NCBI GenBank assembly: GCA_002420235.1
Contig: DIHQ01000058.1
Location: 1-6,066 of the forward strand
Direction: 5' to 3'
DNA from: Flavobacteriales bacterium UBA5692
GTDB taxonomy: Bacteria > Bacteroidota > Bacteroidia > Flavobacteriales_D > Sanyastnellaceae
Length of the DNA stretch: 6,066 nucleotides
A model generated the notes under the pieces. The model had not been told where the DNA came from, did no database searches, and was given only the letters and a program-made list of their open reading frames with translations. Position numbers and translations under genes: made by a program. Of the stretch, positions 1 through 6,066 are shown piece by piece. Numbering within the stretch: the first letter of the stretch is position 1; each line of letters opens with the position of its first letter.

Positions 1-4
1 TTGC

Positions 5-2278
5 TTACGCTGGAATCTCACCGCAAACAGCAGTTGGCGTGTATTCACCATTTGTCGCGTCAGTGAATTGTTTTCCCGTCAGTGCCCCATGTAGTTGTAT
101 GTTCCATCTGTCTTTTGTGAACATAACGTTCCCCCTACACGTATAATCAGGAACAAACTCCAATTCATTCCCTTGAATAGGTGAGTCCCCATCGACATAC
201 TGTCCCCGGGCAATTCCGATACTCCCACCACAATTAATCATTGCGTCATCGAGCTCAATTTGTTTGGATATGGATAGCTCTATTCCCAACGTACGGGCGT
301 CATTCAAATTATTTCGCAAGAAGATCGCTTTTTGGAAAATCGGAGGCGGAGCCTCAACGATAGCTGGCATCAAGCCAATTCGTTCCTTATAAAGAAGGCA
401 ATAAACACTAAAATCAAACTGGAAACTTTCTGTCCGCCTTCGAAAACCTACGTCAAAATTTGCACCAAATTCATCGCTAATGTTAGGATCGACTACAACT
501 CCTAAGCCCGTCAATTGAATATCAGAAAAATTAATAGCTCGGAAGTTTCTGACAGCATTTCCATAAACCTCGGTCAAGCCCTCTTTCCAGGAAAAACCAA
601 TGCCCGGAAGGATTACGACCCTGCTCCTCGAATCCCTTGTATTGAAAATAGAATCTTCCAGAAAGTTCCCATTCAAGTCTGTTGCGACCTCCCGATACTC
701 ACCCCTCATTGACGTTCTTATCCGCTCACATCGAATACCTGGTGTCAGAGAAAGTCTCGGCGATGTACCAATAATACCTTGAGCAAAAAAAGATTCCTGA
801 TAATTCGGAAAATTGGTATCACTACTTGGACCAGCGAGTAATTCAACAAATGTGAAATCCGCATTATCCGAATCATTGGCCCAGCCTTGTCGCATCTGGT
901 TGTCGCCTCGAAGTCCTTGACTGCCAATAAGCAAAGCATTAAAGCCACCACTGACATTATTCTTCCAAGTTCGAGTTCCTCTTAAATCCCAAGTAATTGA
1001 TCTGAAATCTGCCGTTATCAGACCTCGTTCTTGCCCAAAATCAATGCGATCTGGCGTCCCTAAAAAACCCAGCGATTTTCGGTTTGCAACGACAGTACTC
1101 AAATCTGCGTTCAGCTTCCATCGCGACGAAGTTTGGAAGTCGATTCCTATACCCCCAACAAACCAATCAATGCTGAACCAATTTCGATTCCTAGTGCTGA
1201 ATCGTGGACTCGAATCAAATAAAGCTTTCGTAAGACCTCCTGGCTGTTGCTCCTCTCGCGTCATATAAGAAATATGCTCTCGAATCGTCAAGTCCTCACT
1301 GATATTTTGTATCCCATTGATATGAAACGTTGTACTCTTGAAACGTCCATTCTCTCTCCAACCTGTACCTGTTTTGTTGTCTATTGCAAAAAATAGACCT
1401 GATTCCGCAGATGTCGGAAGAGATGCTTGAATAGCAACATGTTGATTCCCTCGATATTCTCGCTCCTCCGGGAGATATGCAGTTGCGGAAATGAGGCACG
1501 TTAAGTCGACCGCGTCATGTCCATTCCAGCGTTTCATTTGAAAATTCAATAAGCCTCCAAGTTGGGATCCATATTGAAGTGCTGCTGCTCCTGAAACAAG
1601 GGAAATAGCTTCCACCATTTGTAACGGTGGGGTATAATAGGCCTCTGGATAACCCAATGGATCTGCCGCGATGGGTACTCCGTCTTGTCGAATACTCAAG
1701 TATGCCGATCGATTTGGACTCAATCCACGAACACCAATTCCAAGCTGCAGACCGGCCGCATCACTTTCCCAGATGTTGGCGCCAGCAATGGCGGAAAATA
1801 TATTTCTAGCTTGAACTTCACCTGGAACGGATAGTGTCGCTTCAGGTCGAATGGCCAAACTCTTCATTCCTCTGTAAAGACCTCCATTAGAGAGCGAAGG
1901 GAGCCATTCAGTTGAGCTTTGCGTCGATTCAATTAAGGCCTGATTTATTTCGACGGTTAGTTTATTCAAAACAATCACCAATGGCGAATTGGTTGGGTTA
2001 TCAATTGATTTTTTTGTGGCTTCGTAACCTACTGCACTGCAAGACAGAGTGCCAGGAAACTCTTCGATTCCAATTTGGAAGGTGCCATCATCCGCTCCCA
2101 ACACATTCGACTCAGTTGATTGCGTTTTCCAAACAATACTCGGGTAAGGAATGGGGAAACCATCCTCTGCAATGACTTTCCCTTGTAGCGTCTGTCCAAA
2201 TAAGAATGAAGAACAGAGCATGGCACAGAATAACACCAGAGAATTTTCCATTTTCCAGAAGTTACCAGCCCCTCTCAT
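5..2278 (-). CDS. FecA-type TonB-dependent receptor with N-terminal carboxypeptidase-regulatory-like domain; C-terminus apparently truncated
   Basis: Outer-membrane receptor that would import an iron chelate using energy from TonB. Numbering is from the ATG at 2278. Residues 1-29 form a signal peptide ending LFGQ. Residues 30-106 are a carboxypeptidase-regulatory-like beta domain (GKVIAEDGFPIPYPS, then GTFQI and VGYEA). The plug spans about 145-250 and contains ARNIF, GANIWE, RGLSPNRS (184-191), GYPEAYYTPP (209-218) and LQYGSQLGGLLNF (234-246), all typical of the FecA-like group. The rest is barrel. There is no STN signalling domain, so no FecR-type signalling is expected. Possible starts are GTG 2293, ATG 2287, ATG 2278 and ATG 2251. 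ATG 2251 leaves a 10-nt gap after the HTTM stop but gives an n-region without Lys or Arg; ATG 2278 supplies R2 and K9, so I prefer it. The frame ends GEIPA-TAA, where relatives continue with PAY and roughly 60 more residues ending in an aromatic. The substrate cannot be read from the sequence. Confidence 0.9.
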   Translation of the reverse strand: MRGAGNFWKMENSLVLFCAMLCSSFLFGQTLQGKVIAEDGFPIPYPSIVWKTQSTESNVLGADDGTFQIGIEEFPGTLSCSAVGYEATKKSIDNPTNSPLVIVLNKLTVEINQALIESTQSSTEWLPSLSNGGLYRGMKSLAIRPEATLSVPGEVQARNIFSAIAGANIWESDAAGLQLGIGVRGLSPNRSAYLSIRQDGVPIAADPLGYPEAYYTPPLQMVEAISLVSGAAALQYGSQLGGLLNFQMKRWNGHDAVDLTCLISATAYLPEEREYRGNQHVAIQASLPTSAESGLFFAIDNKTGTGWRENGRFKSTTFHINGIQNISEDLTIREHISYMTREEQQPGGLTKALFDSSPRFSTRNRNWFSIDWFVGGIGIDFQTSSRWKLNADLSTVVANRKSLGFLGTPDRIDFGQERGLITADFRSITWDLRGTRTWKNNVSGGFNALLIGSQGLRGDNQMRQGWANDSDNADFTFVELLAGPSSDTNFPNYQESFFAQGIIGTSPRLSLTPGIRCERIRTSMRGEYREVATDLNGNFLEDSIFNTRDSRSRVVILPGIGFSWKEGLTEVYGNAVRNFRAINFSDIQLTGLGVVVDPNISDEFGANFDVGFRRRTESFQFDFSVYCLLYKERIGLMPAIVEAPPPIFQKAIFLRNNLNDARTLGIELSISKQIELDDAMINCGGSIGIARGQYVDGDSPIQGNELEFVPDYTCRGNVMFTKDRWNIQLHGALTGKQFTDATNGEYTPTAVCGEIPA

Positions 2279-3581
2279 TTCGAACATGTTCACGAATTCT
2301 ATTCCATTCTGCTGGCCTTATCACAGAATCTAATGGTAAAACATAGTGGCGGGGAGCCCAAGAGTTGATTGAAGCTGACAAATCTTCAAATGGGTCTACG
2401 AACAACTGAGATCTTCGGCCATTCATAGACACCCATACCTCTGCCCTCACCCGCTCTTCACCCTCATTTTCAGCAGCTATTCTACGAGCAACTTGACGTA
2501 ACAAATCCGGTTGTGTAGCCGTCATCTTTATCTGGTAAGGTGTTAAAACTTCATCAAGTTCAAAAATCTGTTCAACTCCACTACCTTCATTTACAAAGAA
2601 TGTTGCCATGCCAGCCTTCTCCATGAGCATAACACGCCACCCAAAACGGTATCCGGTCTCATGCCAAAACAAGTTCCCTGGGTACGCAAGATACCTCCAG
2701 GGGAAAATGACTTGAAAAATGAAAAATACCGTCATCGCCGCGAACTGCCAACCAAAACGAGAATGAGACATCGCATCGAAATCGGCAGTTTTAGTAAGCG
2801 GAAGTCCAAGACGTTCCCAAAGGGATACGTGCCAGACGTCTCGAAAAAAAACAGTCGTTGATAGAATCATAACCCATGGAAAAATTCCGATTGGAAATAA
2901 TACCCATGTAAGCACATGAAAAACAACCAAAATCGGATAAAACCACGGCCGAATCTTGTGACTGAAGAGAGCAAATGGCGCGATTAGATCAAATGCAGCT
3001 CCTCCCCAACTAAATGCGTAAGCAACCCATCGCTCGGCAAGTAGTGGCCCAATAATAGGAAGACTGCTGTGCTGAGGCAACCAAATGGACAGAGGAAGAG
3101 CCTCAATCAGCCAGTCCGATTGAAGCTTTGCCAGTCCCGCGAAAAAGTACACCAATGCCAATAGACCTTGAAAAACCAATTTCATAAAAAGGGGTACAAC
3201 TGGTCTGTCAGAACGAGTAGGTACTAGAATGAGAAGGAAGGCAACTAAGGAGACGAAGTAATAATGATTGAGGTAGTTACACTTATCTAAAAGCTCAACA
3301 TAGGTGAAACAGCAAAAGAAGATGAAGGCCCCCAATCGAACAACTTTGTCGAAAAGCATCAAACACGAACCCAGAATCATCCCAGTAAACAAAAGAATGG
3401 CTCCCTCGGTATTTGGGCGAGGGAGCCATTCAAACCCATCAAATGGAAACAACCAGTTAGGCTGCAAAATCTGCGTCTCTACCCAGCCATATGCAATAAA
3501 CCGAATGGTACTGCAGAGGGTAAGCAGAGCAAACAACCTCCTCAGCGTTACTAAAGAGGCAGAAGAAACAAGTCTAGTCAC
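2262..3581 (-). CDS. HTTM-domain membrane protein (vitamin K-dependent gamma-carboxylase homologue)
   Basis: A 439-residue polytopic inner-membrane protein with about eight or nine hydrophobic segments between residues 14 and 296, then a soluble domain (about 305-439). Motifs shared with vertebrate gamma-glutamyl carboxylase are visible in order: LLDKCNYLNHYYF (97-109), whose K100 aligns with the catalytic lysine of the human enzyme (K218); YFFAGLAKLQSDW (145-157); GGAAFDLIAPFAL (193-205); FHVLTWVLFPIGIFPWVM (221-238); and GYRFGWRVMLMEK (310-322). The start is GTG at 3581, supported by the conserved N-terminal SLVTLRRLFALL...STIRF segment. It overlaps the imelysin stop by 8 nt, which suggests translational coupling. 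Bacterial HTTM proteins mostly lack a proven reaction, so carboxylation here is only a possibility. Its position between an imelysin and a receptor gene ties it to the iron system. A strong hairpin lies within codons 51-63. Confidence 0.9.
   Translation of the reverse strand: MTRLVSSASLVTLRRLFALLTLCSTIRFIAYGWVETQILQPNWLFPFDGFEWLPRPNTEGAILLFTGMILGSCLMLFDKVVRLGAFIFFCCFTYVELLDKCNYLNHYYFVSLVAFLLILVPTRSDRPVVPLFMKLVFQGLLALVYFFAGLAKLQSDWLIEALPLSIWLPQHSSLPIIGPLLAERWVAYAFSWGGAAFDLIAPFALFSHKIRPWFYPILVVFHVLTWVLFPIGIFPWVMILSTTVFFRDVWHVSLWERLGLPLTKTADFDAMSHSRFGWQFAAMTVFFIFQVIFPWRYLAYPGNLFWHETGYRFGWRVMLMEKAGMATFFVNEGSGVEQIFELDEVLTPYQIKMTATQPDLLRQVARRIAAENEGEERVRAEVWVSMNGRRSQLFVDPFEDLSASINSWAPRHYVLPLDSVIRPAEWNRIREHVRNERGW
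3387..3431 (-). terminator. Intragenic terminator-like hairpin in the HTTM gene (possible attenuator)
   Basis: A perfect 14-bp inverted repeat (GAATGGCTCCCTCG at 3431-3418 pairing with 3408-3395 on the minus strand) encloses a 9-nt loop. TTTTGTTT (3394-3387) follows at once on the same strand. The plus-strand direction has no T-run after the stem, so the structure is oriented for operon transcription. It starts 150 nt into the HTTM coding region and encodes EWLPRPNTEGAI. By its sequence it could reduce transcription of the distal half of HTTM and of the receptor gene, but function is inferred only. Confidence 0.5.
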
Positions 3582-4656
3582 CGTCTGTGTCCTGGTACGT
3601 CACTATAACTCCTAGAGCAGACATCATATCCACTTTGAATAGGATTACTAAAGACTGTAACTCGCTGTATACGTCGATCGCTGCGGGTTGATTTTCAACA
3701 ACAAAATCAGAAAGGGGATCCTCCAGCGTTAAAACTGCAGCTTGGGCAGCAGCAAGTTGCGCTTTGATTTCCGCATCAAGCTCTGTTCCATAAGAAACGT
3801 CACCTAGAAACTGAAGATAATCGTCAAGACCAACACCATCGCCACCCATGTAAATGCGTTCGGTAGCCGACATGGCCTCATCCAACAATTCAATGCTCCA
3901 ATCACCAGCGTGGTATGCCTCAACCACGTGTGGCTTGGGGTTTCCAGAGAACGAAAATACACCAGCCGGAAGACCTAACTTTCCTTTTCGAACGTTTCCT
4001 TCGTAGGTGCGATTGAAGGCATTTAACATCATTCCAACGCCACTTCCAATGTCTGTGCCCGTCCGGCTAACGAAATCGTCTCTGTACCCATCAACCCAGC
4101 TGTCGAGAACTGCTTGAAGTTCGTCGTGTAAGTAACCTGCGAGGTAAGATGCATGAAGAAGACGATCTGCGTTCCATTCACCTTTATGAAGCAAATAATC
4201 CAAAGCAGGTAACCCGGTTCGATCTAACGTGGTCGGGAGGCCCGGGACTAGGTTGCCGTCAAGTATGTCCTCCTCAATTTCTGTGGTGTCGCACGGATGG
4301 GTATTGGTGGTGGTCAAGAGGCCCCGATTTATCGCAGGGCCGAAATCAAAAGGAGCCGCAGCTTGCCACTTCATCGAACACTCCTTGAGCGCAGCGCGTG
4401 CTTCCTCCAGGGTGCCATCGTAAAGGGCTGAGCATAAATCCTCTGCAGCGACCACCGCATCCTGATAGGCCGGTATAATCAGATTATCTGCAGTATTAAT
4501 AAGGAATGCTTCTCGGTCAAAGGAGTCCCCGTTAGCTTCTTGATCATCTGGGTTGCAGCCGGCAAAGACCACAAGGATGAAAAAAAGGAAAAACTGGAGC
4601 CCCATCAAGGAGCCCCAGTTTTTACTTGAATTGTTTAAATCTTGATCGCCGTTCAT
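3574..4656 (-). CDS. Imelysin family (Peptidase_M75-like) lipoprotein
   Basis: Predicted iron-related lipoprotein of 360 residues. The N-terminus has a hydrophobic run (19-33) followed by FAGC with C34 as the lipidated cysteine. The next residues, NPDDQE, are acidic at +4 and +5, similar to the surface-export signal described for Bacteroidota lipoproteins, so surface exposure is plausible. Imelysin-type landmarks are NLIIPAYQDAV (58-68), KWQAAAPFDFGPAI (96-109), GLPALDYLL (148-156), KLGLPAGVFSF (226-236) and NPKPHVVEAYHAG (239-251). The classical GxHxxE motif reads GLPALD, so His is Pro and Glu is Asp. This looks like a subfamily trait, and peptidase activity should not be assumed. The ATG shares its A with the TAA of the upstream gene (TAATG), which supports this start. 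An alternative ATG at 4605 (codon 18) would remove the unusual acidic n-region but leaves no positive charge. A terminator-like hairpin spans codons 12-23. Confidence 0.92.
   Translation of the reverse strand: MNGDQDLNNSSKNWGSLMGLQFFLFFILVVFAGCNPDDQEANGDSFDREAFLINTADNLIIPAYQDAVVAAEDLCSALYDGTLEEARAALKECSMKWQAAAPFDFGPAINRGLLTTTNTHPCDTTEIEEDILDGNLVPGLPTTLDRTGLPALDYLLHKGEWNADRLLHASYLAGYLHDELQAVLDSWVDGYRDDFVSRTGTDIGSGVGMMLNAFNRTYEGNVRKGKLGLPAGVFSFSGNPKPHVVEAYHAGDWSIELLDEAMSATERIYMGGDGVGLDDYLQFLGDVSYGTELDAEIKAQLAAAQAAVLTLEDPLSDFVVENQPAAIDVYSELQSLVILFKVDMMSALGVIVTYQDTDGD
4581..4623 (-). terminator. Terminator-like hairpin within the start of the imelysin gene (possible attenuator)
   Basis: On the minus strand a 15-bp stem (4623-4609 with 4603-4589) closes a 5-nt loop. 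It begins AAAAACTGG, ends CCAGTTTTT, and has two G-U wobbles in the middle. CC and a run of seven T (4586-4580) follow, so the shape is that of an intrinsic terminator. It lies 33-67 nt downstream of the imelysin ATG and encodes KNWGSLMGLQFF, so it is in frame. The A-run and T-run on the two sides of the stem would allow function in either direction. Whether it terminates in vivo is unknown; translation across it would prevent folding. Confidence 0.5.
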
Positions 4657-5852
4657 TAGAGTTGGTCGGCTAGGTCAGTTAAACCTGTCGCTGCCGCGAG
4701 TTCAGTGCGAACCTCAGTCAACATGGCGGTTGTAACTGCGTAGAAGTCATCTCCCATATCCTCAAGGAGATGTGCAACCATATCAGAATCAACAGCAGTG
4801 TTTTCTCCGAACTGCAAGCTCCACATGAAGGCTTTCGCTTCGCTCAGAGCGTGGTTTCTCAATGCATCATCAGCGAAGTTCGAAATGGCAGAGTTCAAGT
4901 AGTGGATTGCTGTTCCAGCTGCAGCCAACTCCAATTCCGTGCGGATGATATCAATTTGCTGGTCGCGAACGGTCATGTTATCCTCAGAAATCGCTGCTCT
5001 TCCCAGTCGGAAAGCTGCAGATATTTTCGAGGCGCTCTGCAAAAGGTCTTCTCTACCATTTGCATACTTACCCCAAAAACGATCTGTGCCTGAAGCTGGG
5101 TAGTCCACTGCCGTAGTGAAGTATCCATAACCCTCATCCCAGTGGTGTTCCATTTCAGTGTAAAACTCACCTTCCTCTGGTGCAGTATTATCTCCATTCA
5201 TTTTATCCTCTCCGAGGTAAACAACAGAAATGTTGTAGTAGAAGCAGGCACCCATCAACCCTTTTTCAATAAGTTGAGTCCATTCTTGCCCTTGAGCGCT
5301 TTGCAAATATTGCTTTGCAGGATTGGTTGTAGAAAGAACTACACCAGCTACTCCGGCAGAGCCTGCACCTGATCCGTCACTTGCTGCAGCAACTTCGTCC
5401 ATCCAGGCTTCGAATATATCAGTGAACTCACTTTCTCCACCCACTGTTTTGTTTTTCAATTGCTTTGAAGAACCAGTCATGCCAAGTCCCTCTTCATCAT
5501 CCCATGTGTGTCCTTCATTAGCATACATGTTTTTCAGCACGTCCGCGTCAACAGCTGTGCCTTCGTTATTGGCCGTCTTCAGGTAAGACGACATCTCTGA
5601 TAACATGTTGAGGCGCTGATGTTGGCCACTGTAGCTAACCGTGCTATTGCCGTCTGCATCCGTGAACGTGTAAGTATCCGGAGCTACTATGGTGTACGAG
5701 CAGGTTCCATCATCTGTGTCTGCGTCAGCATCATAGTTATCGGCTGCCGGGTCAGTGCACCCTTCAGTATCTCTATTACAAGAGGTCAATGCGAAAGTCG
5801 TTGCCATAGCAAAGACGAAAGCGCCTTTTAAGGAGTAGAACTTTATGTTCAT
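4656..5852 (-). CDS. DUF4856-domain lipoprotein
   Basis: First gene of the operon, encoding 398 residues. Residues 1-24 are a lipoprotein signal peptide (K4, K9, then a hydrophobic core) ending LTSC with C25 lipidated. Residues 31-51 form the acidic GCTDP...NYD...DDGTC motif, with C32 and C51 able to form a disulfide and many Asp residues that may bind a cation. The DUF4856 domain follows: YTF and VSYSGQHQRLNMLSEM (72-87), FTDIFEAW (143-150), a Gly/Ala stretch with GVAGVV (167-172), EKGLMGACFYYNISVVYL (196-213), HHWDEGYGYF (236-245) and RFWGKYANGREDLL (258-271). The mostly helical domain is found in Bacteroidota beside imelysin genes. Its biochemical role is not established; binding iron or an iron carrier at the cell surface is an inference from context. 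The ATG at 5852 is preceded by the A/T-rich TAAATT typical of the phylum, and the stop TAA overlaps the next start by one base. Confidence 0.92.
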   Translation of the reverse strand: MNIKFYSLKGAFVFAMATTFALTSCNRDTEGCTDPAADNYDADADTDDGTCSYTIVAPDTYTFTDADGNSTVSYSGQHQRLNMLSEMSSYLKTANNEGTAVDADVLKNMYANEGHTWDDEEGLGMTGSSKQLKNKTVGGESEFTDIFEAWMDEVAAASDGSGAGSAGVAGVVLSTTNPAKQYLQSAQGQEWTQLIEKGLMGACFYYNISVVYLGEDKMNGDNTAPEEGEFYTEMEHHWDEGYGYFTTAVDYPASGTDRFWGKYANGREDLLQSASKISAAFRLGRAAISEDNMTVRDQQIDIIRTELELAAAGTAIHYLNSAISNFADDALRNHALSEAKAFMWSLQFGENTAVDSDMVAHLLEDMGDDFYAVTTAMLTEVRTELAAATGLTDLADQL

Positions 5853-5882
5853 AATTTAGGTTTTGTGAATTAAAAGCGAGTG

Positions 5883-5913
5883 CAAATTTCTCATTAGCAA
5901 TTGAGTCAACCAA
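5883..5913 (-). promoter_or_regulatory. Candidate Bacteroidota-type promoter of the operon
   Basis: On the minus strand GAAATTTG (5890-5883) matches the TAnnTTTG -7 element except for its first base. A TTG lies 20 nt upstream (5913-5911), and a second TTG (in TTGACT) lies 16 nt upstream (5909-5907). Transcription would begin near 5876, giving a leader of about 25 nt before the ATG at 5852. The palindrome at 5930-5948 would then be centred about 60 nt upstream of the start site. The match is weak, and no better candidate was seen in the leader. Confidence 0.35.
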
Positions 5914-5929
5914 TACCGCAAATCCGGTA

Positions 5930-5948
5930 ATTTAGAATTATTCTAAAT
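5930..5948. promoter_or_regulatory. Candidate Fur/PerR-family operator (perfect 9-1-9 palindrome)
   Basis: The sequence is ATTTAGAAT-T-ATTCTAAAT, two perfect 9-bp arms around one base. Its inner 15 bp read as a 7-1-7 repeat differing from the PerR consensus TTATAAT-n-ATTATAA by one symmetric base pair. The 19-bp 9-1-9 layout is the same as the classical Fur box. It lies 77 bp upstream of the DUF4856 start, in front of genes of an iron-acquisition type. The regulator is inferred as Fur; PerR or another family member is possible. Confidence 0.7.
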
Positions 5949-6066
5949 AAATGATGTCGAAGTCATGTCAGTGCAATCAAGACAACCAAATCAACATCGC
6001 ACCTGTTTCTAGAATATCACTACTTTACGTCAAATACATCCGACATACTTATTCTTGCATTAAATC

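Noticed and set aside
1898..1910. 13-mer AGGGAGCCATTCA also present at 3420-3432 in the HTTM hairpin.
   Set aside because: Both copies encode E-W-L-P in frame, and one shared 13-mer in 6 kb is expected with appreciable probability; no repeat family is implied.
2154..2183. GGGAAA...TTTCCC inverted repeat near the receptor start, considered as a third attenuator.
   Set aside because: Six-bp stem with an 18-nt loop and no T-run; it does not match the two strong hairpins.
2282..2291. GAACATGTTC palindrome at the HTTM/receptor junction, considered as an operator or start-blocking structure.
   Set aside because: It lies in coding sequence of HTTM, is only 10 bp without a loop, and has no partner site.
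4149..5831. Several plus-strand open frames of 60-107 codons opposite the lipoprotein genes and others opposite the receptor.
   Set aside because: They are antisense shadows of well-supported genes, with no domain, signal or start context of their own.
5..5852. Search for tRNA, rRNA, CRISPR, insertion sequences and attachment sites.
   Set aside because: The span is filled by four contiguous coding regions, and no such structures were seen.
6007..6014. TTCTAGAA palindrome, considered as a second, degenerate Fur-like site.
   Set aside because: Only one half resembles the box at 5930-5948; an 8-bp palindrome alone is not significant.
6020..6064. Minus-strand frame FNARISMSDVFDVK ending in TAG, possible tail of an upstream gene.
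   Set aside because: Only 14 codons are visible, with no terminator or family signature.
5951..6066. Plus-strand open frame beginning ATGATG directly after the palindrome and running off the window (38 codons, MMSKSCQCNQ...).
   Set aside because: No recognisable domain, too short to judge, and the palindrome would sit directly at its ribosome-binding region. An open frame of this length is not rare by chance. It could be the start of a divergent gene; sequence to the right of 6066 would decide.

Overview
The window looks like a piece of a Bacteroidota genome, most likely a marine member of the Flavobacteriales; the genus cannot be resolved. Reasons: a DUF4856 lipoprotein with the acidic GCTDP...NYD...DDGTC motif common in marine Bacteroidota, a TonB-dependent receptor with an N-terminal carboxypeptidase-regulatory-like domain, A/T-rich start regions without strong Shine-Dalgarno sequences, and a weak TTG / TAnnTTTG-type promoter.

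All four genes lie on the minus strand and read from right to left as one tightly packed unit: DUF4856 lipoprotein (5852-4656), imelysin-family lipoprotein (4656-3574), HTTM/vitamin K gamma-carboxylase-like membrane protein (3581-2262) and a FecA-type TonB-dependent receptor (about 2278-5). The junctions are a TAATG stop/start, an 8-nt overlap starting with GTG, and a short overlap or a 10-nt gap depending on the receptor start. This gene set and order is one I recognise as recurring in Bacteroidota. Imelysin and FecA-type receptors point to iron acquisition. The likely picture is two lipoproteins on the cell surface or in the periplasm that handle iron or an iron chelate, an outer-membrane receptor that imports it, and an inner-membrane HTTM protein of unknown role.

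The 214-nt leader (5853-6066) carries a perfect 9-1-9 palindrome of Fur/PerR architecture at 5930-5948, 77 bp upstream of the first start codon, followed by a weak candidate promoter. This suggests that the operon is iron-regulated.

Two things are unexpected. First, two terminator-like hairpins followed by U-rich tracts lie inside coding sequence, each shortly after a gene start: 4581-4623 in the imelysin gene and 3387-3431 in the HTTM gene. They could step down expression along the operon. Second, the receptor reading frame stops at 5-7 inside the usual GxIPAY segment, so the last few beta-strands appear to be missing. This could be a frameshift, a nonsense mutation or a sequence error, and the window ends 4 nt later.
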